A stretch of DNA of 8,881 nucleotides from Methylococcaceae bacterium (GTDB taxonomy: Bacteria; Pseudomonadota; Gammaproteobacteria; Methylococcales; Methylomonadaceae): the NCBI GenBank assembly GCA_013138855.1, contig WTBX01000360.1, positions 1 through 8,881 on the forward strand, given 5' to 3'. A program made the position numbers and the translations under genes. The notes under the pieces are model-generated. The model made no database searches. It was not told the DNA's origin and saw only the letters and a list, made by a program, of their open reading frames with translations. Below are positions 5,188 to 8,881 of the stretch, piece after piece (the first letter of the stretch is position 1; each line of letters opens with the position of its first letter).

Positions 5188-6096
5188 ATGGAAAAGCCAT
5201 TCATTTTACATATGTTGACAACCGCTAAAAATTTAAGCCCTTTTGATGTCAATATGGCATTGGATGCAGGTTGGATTTCAGCAATCCCTTATATTAATGT
5301 TGAGCCTAGTGAAATTCAGGGTCTCGTTCAAGATGCTATTTTTTCACGCAGCCCTAAAGGTTTAAAAAGAACAGGGATTTTTATCGGTGGCCGTGATACT
5401 AAGCAAGCGATGGACATGCTTAAAGCCGCTAAACACGCGATGGTTCCTCCTTTTGAAGTGGCTGTGTTTGCAGACCCTAGTGGTGCGTTTACCACAGCGG
5501 CGGGTATGGTTGCGGCGGTTGAAAGAGAATTAATTGAAAAATTTGATACTACTTTGGAAGGTAAAAATATTTTAGCCTTAGGGGGGACAGGCCCTGTCGG
5601 ACAAGCAGCAGCGGTTATTTCTGCGAAAGCAGGGGCGAATGTCAGAATCATTGGTCGGCAGTTAGAAAAAGCCCAACGTATTGCGGATTTATGTAATAAC
5701 GAATTTGGTGATGGCGAAATTGATGTGCAAGCTGGCGCAGATGCCGATAAGGGTGAATACATTAAAACCGCTGATGTAGTGTTTGCAACAGGGGCTGCGG
5801 GTATTGAATTGTTGAGTGCTAAATTAATTGCCTCAAGCTCACAATTAAAAGTTGCGGCTGATGTTAACGCAGTCCCTCCGTCGGGTATTGCGGGTGTTGA
5901 TGCATTTGCTAATGGCGCGGCGATTGAAGCTTCAAACAGTGGTGCAGTTGGCATTGGCGCGTTAGCGATTGGTAATATTAAATATCAAGCTCAAAATCGT
6001 TTATTGAAAAAAATGATTGAGGAAGATAAGCCTGTTTATTTGCATTTTGAACATGCGTTTGAAGTGGCGCGTGATTATATTCAATCCTCAAAATAA
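5188..6096 (+). CDS. mtdB: Methylene-tetrahydromethanopterin dehydrogenase, MtdB family, predicted NADP type
   Basis: A 302-residue cytoplasmic enzyme oxidising methylene-H4MPT to methenyl-H4MPT with NAD(P) in the formaldehyde oxidation pathway of methylotrophs. Family features: N-terminal ILHML (6-10), SPFDVNMALDAG (17-28), QDAIFSR (48-54), FIGGRD (65-70), PPFEVAVFADPSGAFTTAA (87-105), Rossmann loop GGTGPVG (132-138), ADVNAVPPSGIAGVDA (224-239) and VGIGALAIGNIKYQ (254-267). After the second Rossmann strand it has IIGRQLEKAQ (154-163), close to the GRKLDKAQ segment of NADP-specific MtdA, whereas the neighbouring paralogue has an Asp there; this suggests NADP preference (inference). The ATG is preceded by a strong AGGAGAG at 5178-5184. 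Its product is the substrate for methenyl-H4MPT cyclohydrolase, which is not in the window. It could alternatively be the related MtdC class. Confidence 0.9.
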   Translation: MEKPFILHMLTTAKNLSPFDVNMALDAGWISAIPYINVEPSEIQGLVQDAIFSRSPKGLKRTGIFIGGRDTKQAMDMLKAAKHAMVPPFEVAVFADPSGAFTTAAGMVAAVERELIEKFDTTLEGKNILALGGTGPVGQAAAVISAKAGANVRIIGRQLEKAQRIADLCNNEFGDGEIDVQAGADADKGEYIKTADVVFATGAAGIELLSAKLIASSSQLKVAADVNAVPPSGIAGVDAFANGAAIEASNSGAVGIGALAIGNIKYQAQNRLLKKMIEEDKPVYLHFEHAFEVARDYIQSSK

Positions 6097-6118
6097 ATAC
6101 TCGCACAAAGCTAGTGCA

Positions 6119-6267
6119 GGCTTTCAATTTAATACGGGACAAATTCTGACATTTTTAATTTAACCATGAAGAACATGAAGCTATTGAAGATAAAACTTCA
6201 TGTCATTCATGCGCTTCATGGTCACAAAAAATTAACTGTATTTTGTTCCTCTTTAAGTTGGTAGTCC
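6119..6267. mobile_element. MITE-like element with approximately 25-bp terminal inverted repeats
   Basis: The left end 6119-6143 (GGCTTTCAATTTAATAC then GGGACAAA) and the right end 6242-6267 (TTTGTTCCTCTTTAAG then TTGGTAGTCC) are imperfect inverted repeats. Both match the solo ends at 359-383 and 7899-7923, whose consensus read inward is GGCTATCAACTTAAG followed by GCGGGACAAA. The interior carries the ATGAAG-module hairpin (6163-6222). There is no coding capacity, so it is non-autonomous. It starts 22 bases after the stop codon of the first mtdB. No clear target duplication is seen. Confidence 0.6.
6163..6222. repeat. ATGAAG-module hairpin, copy 3
   Basis: The left arm has ACCATGAAG, AACATGAAG and CTATTGAAG; the right arm has the complement of three modules (CTTCATGTC, ATTCATGCG, CTTCATGGT). 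This is the only copy with three modules on both sides. It lies inside the MITE-like element 6119-6267, between the two mtdB genes. Confidence 0.75.
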
Positions 6268-6279
6268 TAGCCCCTAGTT

Positions 6280-6326
6280 ATTATTTCGATGCAGTCAGTT
6301 TAAAAATTACGCTGCATCGAAGTAAT
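6280..6326. repeat. Inverted repeat between the two mtdB genes
   Basis: 15-bp arms (6280-6294 ATTATTTCGATGCAG and 6312-6326) with one mismatch that is a G-U pair in one RNA strand, around a 17-nt AT-rich loop. It has no T tract after the stem. It lies about 170 bases upstream of the second mtdB start and could end read-through from the first gene or be another dispersed repeat. Confidence 0.6.
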
Positions 6327-6484
6327 TAAGCAATCTATATTACTTAATGTTTTGGCATTTTTTGTGCGTAAACTAACAAACTCTTCTCTCTCATTGCTCT
6401 GTTTAAAGCTTGCTCCTCAACCAGCATGTTGAACATAAGGCGATGATGAAAAAACGAGAAAATATATTAAACCGCTTTTATATC

Positions 6485-6490
6485 AAAGGA
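6485..6490 (+). promoter_or_regulatory. Ribosome binding site that decides the GTG start of the second mtdB
   Basis: AAAGGA lies nine bases before the GTG at 6500. From that GTG the protein begins MKRSILHML, which lines up with the MEKPFILHML start of the upstream paralogue. The frame is open further 5' (an ATG pair at 6443, with AAGG just before), but the extra residues have no counterpart in the paralogue. Confidence 0.65.
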
Positions 6491-6499
6491 AAAATAACC

Positions 6500-7393
6500 G
6501 TGAAACGAAGTATTCTTCACATGCTTGACCCTATGCCAAACAACAGCCCTTTTGATGTCAACATGGCATTAGATGCGGGCTTTGACGTATTAATGCCTTA
6601 TTCTAATGTGAAATTAGACAGTGTATATGGACTGACTCAAGATGCTATTTTTTCACGAGGCCCTGCTGGTGTTAAAAAAACAGGATTATTTATAGGCGGT
6701 CGTGATATTGGACTTGCTATGGATATGATTAAATCCGCTCAAGAGGCAATGGTTCCTCCCTTTGAAATTTCTGTCTTTGCTGATCCTAGCGGTGCGTTTA
6801 CGACGGCTGCGGCTTTAGTGGCTTGCGTGGAAAAAGAACTTAAAGTTAAACATGGTAAAGAATTTAAAGACTGTAAAGCTCTCGTTTTTGGTGGTACAGG
6901 GCCTGTAGGAATTGCAACAGGGGTGATTGCATCACTCGCTGGCGCAGAAACAGCTCTTGTTGACCATTTGTCTGTTGAAGTCGCAAATGATGCCGCTAAA
7001 GAATATAACCGCCGAACTAATAGTCAGTTAACAGGTGCGAAAGCTGGCTCCGATGAAGAAAAAATCGCGCTGATAGCTGATGCCGATATTATTTTCTGTA
7101 CGGCAAAAGCAGGGATTCAGGTATTAAGTACCGAAGTTTTAAAACATGCCAAGCAGTTAAAGGTGGCGGGTGATGTAAATGCCGTTCCACCTGTAGGTAT
7201 TGAAGGCATTAAATGCGGTGATTTTGGCAAGCCAGTCGATCAGCTTGAGGGGGTTTTTGGCGTTGGTGCGTTAGCAGTAGGAGATGTTAAGTATCGTTTA
7301 CAACAAGCTTTGCTAGCTTCCATGCTAAGCACTGAAAAACCTTTATATCTTGATTTTAGAGATGCTTTTACACAAGCGAGAAAAATTGTTTAG
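6500..7393 (+). CDS. mtdB: Methylene-tetrahydromethanopterin dehydrogenase MtdB, predicted NAD type
   Basis: A 297-residue second member of the MtdB family, same reaction as its neighbour: methylene-H4MPT to methenyl-H4MPT with NAD(P). Shared landmarks: SPFDVNMALDAGF (16-28), QDAIFSR (47-53), FIGGRD (64-69), PPFEISVFADPSGAFTTAA (86-104), Rossmann GGTGPVG (131-137), GDVNAVPPVGIEGI (224-237), VGALAVGDVKY (255-265) and YLDFRDAF (283-290). The strand after the Rossmann loop ends ALVDH, putting D155 where the upstream paralogue has G156-R157; an acidic residue there usually binds the adenine ribose of NAD and disfavours NADP (inference). By its N-terminus (RSILHML) and C-terminus (LDFRDA) it looks the more canonical MtdB. 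I chose the GTG at 6500, because of AAAGGA at 6485-6490 and the match to the paralogue, over the ATG at 6443. It is separated from the first gene by 400 bp of repeats, so it is probably transcribed on its own. Confidence 0.9.
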   Translation: MKRSILHMLDPMPNNSPFDVNMALDAGFDVLMPYSNVKLDSVYGLTQDAIFSRGPAGVKKTGLFIGGRDIGLAMDMIKSAQEAMVPPFEISVFADPSGAFTTAAALVACVEKELKVKHGKEFKDCKALVFGGTGPVGIATGVIASLAGAETALVDHLSVEVANDAAKEYNRRTNSQLTGAKAGSDEEKIALIADADIIFCTAKAGIQVLSTEVLKHAKQLKVAGDVNAVPPVGIEGIKCGDFGKPVDQLEGVFGVGALAVGDVKYRLQQALLASMLSTEKPLYLDFRDAFTQARKIV

Positions 7394-7454
7394 TTAAAGG
7401 TATTAGGGCATCTCCTTACGACCCCTTTGATTTCCGTAGGTAACTCAGGGATAG

Positions 7455-7474
7455 TAAGTAGGTGGTCAAAAGTA
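7455..7474 (+). repeat. 20-nt motif, exact inverted partner of 3908-3927
   Basis: TAAGTAGGTGGTCAAAAGTA, identical to the - strand at 3908-3927. Here it marks the left edge of a segment absent from the homologous repeat near 271-347. Confidence 0.7.
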
Positions 7475-7611
7475 TCCTAACATTTTGCGAGAAAAAACCG
7501 TTGAAACGGTTATTCTCATTGGTTCACATAGCCCACGGTTTAAACCGTGGGCTATGTGAAAAACAAGGACTCAACCGTTTTAACGGTTTATTGAAATGTT
7601 AGAAGACTTAT
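7456..7611. mobile_element. Palindrome-rich insertion with a 7-bp direct repeat
   Basis: Flanked by GGATAGT at 7449-7455 and 7612-7618. The bases to the left (7437-7456) match 271-290 at 17 of 20 positions, and the bases to the right (7623 onward) match 289 onward, where those two sequences are contiguous. The intervening approximately 156 bp is therefore an insertion into copy 2 of that repeat. Its core (7477-7602) ends in CTAACATTT/AAATGTTAG and holds three palindromes: AACCGTTGAAACGGTT, a perfect 38-nt palindrome at 7523-7560 (TTCACATAGCCCACGGTTT per arm) and AACCGTTTTAACGGTT. There is no open frame. Confidence 0.6.
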
Positions 7612-7622
7612 GGATAGTTACT

Positions 7623-7681
7623 TATCCCTCAATTAATCGTGTTTTTTAAGACCTACGAGGTTTTTAAAACCTCGTAGGTCT
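7623..7681. repeat. 59-nt dispersed repeat with 33-nt palindrome, copy 2
   Basis: Matches 289-347 at 55 of 59 positions. The palindrome is 7649-7681, with 16-bp arms beginning AGACCTACGAGG. It differs from copy 1 by a compensated pair (A7655:T7675), the central base and one flank base. It is followed 19 bases later by the 58-nt repeat copy B, so both may belong to one composite element. Confidence 0.85.
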
Positions 7682-7700
7682 AACACTTTTCTTTGAATTG

Positions 7701-7758
7701 TTAAATGAGTCTTTAAAAGCCTTATTCTTTAGGGAATTAATTAGGAAAGATGTCTAAT
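7701..7758 (+). repeat. 58-nt dispersed repeat, copy B
   Basis: 56 of 58 positions identical to 1188-1245, same orientation. It ends GGAAAGATGTCTAAT. A weakly similar inverted end (ATTAGGGCATCTCC) occurs at 7403-7416, hinting that 7403-7758 is one full-length repeat element, with the 7456-7611 insertion inside it. Confidence 0.85.
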
Positions 7759-7817
7759 AACTACAGCAAGCTTACGAACACTTTGTTTGATTGACTGATT
7801 TCAGTGATAATTGCCTT

Positions 7818-7891
7818 GCTAGCTGCTCGTATTTTCTGTGTTGTTGTGTTTTTTAGTCATTAACTCATGATACTAAAATACGGCAGCTAGC
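7818..7891. repeat. Inverted repeat downstream of the protease gene
   Basis: The left arm 7818-7835 (GCTAGCTGC, one extra T, CGTATTTT) pairs with the right arm 7875-7891 (AAAATACGGCAGCTAGC) around a 39-nt loop. It lies 38-111 bases beyond the 3' end of the protease gene on the - strand. No T tract follows on that strand, so calling it a terminator would be speculative. Confidence 0.6.
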
Positions 7892-7898
7892 CTTGTCT

Positions 7899-7923
7899 TT
7901 TGTCCCGTCTTAAGTTGATAGCC
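7899..7923. repeat. Solo right end of the 25-bp-TIR MITE
   Basis: TTTGTCCCGTC then TTAAGTTGATAGCC, 24 of 25 identical to 359-383 and related to both ends of 6119-6267. It ends only five bases from the protease stop codon. No matching left end is visible within the window. Confidence 0.7.
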
Positions 7924-7928
7924 GAATT

Positions 7929-8881
7929 TTAACGAATGACTAAATAAAATAAACGACCTTTACGGTTAATGCGTAACAAAGTCTTTTTAGATGAGACTTT
8001 TAGAGCGTCGTTTAAACTTTGTATATTGCTGACACGTTTTTTATTTGCGCCTAGAATAACATCACCTGGACGCAAACCACTGTAAGCTGCGATAGAGTTG
8101 GGTGTCATGCCAACTATAATAACGCCTTGACCATTGGCATTATTTTCTAGCTGAACACCGTCCAAAAGCTTATGTTTTTGACTTAAGGTCTCTAACCTCC
8201 CACCTTTTTCTGCTTTATCAATTTTAACGGTAAATTGTTTTTGTTCTCCCTCTCGAAGTAAAGTCACTTTAACTTCATCACCAATATTTTTTATACCGAT
8301 ACGAGTGCGCAACTGCCCTGTTGATTTAGTGGACTTACCATCTATACGAATAACAATATCACCTCGTTTTAAGCCTGCTTTTTTTGCTGCTGAGCCGTCT
8401 ATAATGCTGGTTATTAATACGCCTTGTTGACCATTTTTTAAATCAAAAGCTTTACGTAATTCAGGGGTAATATCTTGGATGGTGACACCAATGCGACCAC
8501 GTTTAACTTCGCCATGTTCTTGGAGTTGCTTAATGCTGGCTTTAACCATATTAATGGGAATTGCAAAGCCGATACCGATATTGCCCCCAGCAGGCGCGAT
8601 AATGGCGGTGTTAATGCCAATTAATTCTCCATTTAAGTTGACTAATGCACCTCCTGAATTACCAGGATTAATTGATGCATCCGTTTGAATGAAGTTTTCA
8701 TAACCTTCTATGCCTAAGCCTGTACGCCCTAAGGCACTGATAATACCTGTGGTGACAGTTTGACCTAGACCAAAAGGGTTTCCAATGGCTACCGCAAAAT
8801 CACCGACTTCCAAACTATCAGAGTTTGCTAATTGTAATTCTTGAAGATTATCGGCTTTGATTTCTAACAAGGCTATATCTA
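7929..8881 (-). CDS. degQ: Do-family periplasmic serine protease, partial (N-terminus outside window)
   Basis: The C-terminal two thirds of a DegP/DegQ/MucD-type protease-chaperone that degrades or refolds damaged envelope proteins in the periplasm. The frame stays open to the right edge, reading DIALLEIKADNLQ. The Asp at 8877-8879, in the DIALL motif, is the expected catalytic Asp; the catalytic His and signal peptide lie outside. The catalytic Ser is in NPGNSGGAL (codon 8655-8657), followed by GINTAI and GIGFAIP. Numbering from the Leu at 8870, PDZ1 spans about 125-218 (GRIGVTIQDITPELRKAF, then AKKAGLKRGDIVIRIDG) and PDZ2 about 237-313 (GVIIVGMTPNSIAAYSGLRPGDVILGANK). PDZ2 runs to the C-terminus. 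The two PDZ domains exclude the one-PDZ DegS type. DegP, DegQ and MucD cannot be told apart without the N-terminal LA loop. The TTG at 8870 is not a start. It is the last gene on this strand before a 535-bp repeat region. Confidence 0.93.
   Translation of the reverse strand, partial: DIALLEIKADNLQELQLANSDSLEVGDFAVAIGNPFGLGQTVTTGIISALGRTGLGIEGYENFIQTDASINPGNSGGALVNLNGELIGINTAIIAPAGGNIGIGFAIPINMVKASIKQLQEHGEVKRGRIGVTIQDITPELRKAFDLKNGQQGVLITSIIDGSAAKKAGLKRGDIVIRIDGKSTKSTGQLRTRIGIKNIGDEVKVTLLREGEQKQFTVKIDKAEKGGRLETLSQKHKLLDGVQLENNANGQGVIIVGMTPNSIAAYSGLRPGDVILGANKKRVSNIQSLNDALKVSSKKTLLRINRKGRLFYLVIR

Noticed and set aside
5328..5954. Long open frame (208 codons) on the - strand opposite the first mtdB
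   Set aside because: It is antisense to a strongly conserved enzyme gene, is Ala/Ser/Pro-rich as expected of a mirror frame, and has no family features.
5188..6096. NADP-specific MtdA (tetrahydrofolate-linked)
   Set aside because: Only the coenzyme segment resembles MtdA. The ILHML, SPFDVNMALDAG, ADPSGAFTTAA and DVNAVPP signatures are of MtdB type, and no fchA is adjacent.
6410..6499. 30-residue N-terminal extension of the second mtdB (TTG at 6410 or ATG at 6443)
   Set aside because: The paralogue and the family begin near KRSILHML, and a ribosome binding site precedes the GTG at 6500. The ATG at 6443 remains a minor alternative.
7394..7928. Remnant transposase gene among the repeats
   Set aside because: No open frame of useful length or transposase motif is present on either strand; only non-coding repeat DNA is seen.
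8438..8688. Short frames on both strands within the protease gene
   Set aside because: They lie over the GNSGGAL to PDZ1 region of a clear Do-family protease.

Overview
Likely source: a gammaproteobacterial methanotroph (order Methylococcales) or a close methylotrophic relative. The reasons are two adjacent genes for methylene-tetrahydromethanopterin dehydrogenase (MtdB family), a short NAD-type isocitrate dehydrogenase, a Do-family periplasmic protease, and low-G+C intergenic DNA packed with small palindromic repeats. The assignment is inference; no rRNA gene or other phylogenetic marker is present.

Layout. 1-189: end of an unrecognised gene (+). 190-495: repeats nested in one another. 496-1137: PlsC-type acyltransferase (+). 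1138-1535: a 50-nt palindrome, a 58-nt dispersed repeat, an AT-rich stretch in which I see nothing (1246-1401), and a hairpin built of 9-nt modules. 1536-3629 (-): the most interesting gene, a 697-residue membrane protein read as a pentameric ligand-gated ion channel with a large periplasmic dCache sensor domain added at its N-terminus. 3630-4038: upstream region of that gene plus palindromic repeats. 4039-5052 (-): NAD-dependent isocitrate dehydrogenase. 5053-5187: divergent promoter region. 5188-6096 (+): first MtdB-like dehydrogenase. 6097-6499: an approximately 150-bp MITE-like element, another inverted repeat, and leader sequence with no other signal I trust (6327-6484). 6500-7393 (+): second MtdB. 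7394-7928: 535 bp with no gene, made of repeats inserted into repeats. 7929-8881 (-): C-terminal two thirds of a Do-family (DegP/DegQ-like) serine protease, running off the right edge.

How the genes fit together. The two MtdB proteins catalyse the NAD(P)-linked oxidation of methylene-H4MPT in formaldehyde oxidation. They differ at the residue expected to select NAD or NADP, suggesting one supplies NADH and the other NADPH. The divergent isocitrate dehydrogenase carries NAD-type coenzyme residues, so this neighbourhood is about reducing power from C1 units and from the TCA cycle. The acyltransferase (membrane lipid), protease (envelope quality control) and channel (periplasmic sensing) look like independent single genes separated by repeats.

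Repeats. At least five small repeat families recur here: a MITE with approximately 25-bp terminal inverted repeats (one full copy, two solo ends, one decayed end); hairpins with arms made of 9-nt ATGAAG-containing modules; a 33-nt palindrome with matching flanks and a compensatory base-pair change; a 58-nt repeat whose end also occurs inverted on the other side of plsC; and a 20-nt motif shared by 3.9 kb and 7.45 kb. No transposase gene is visible, so any mobilisation would be in trans.
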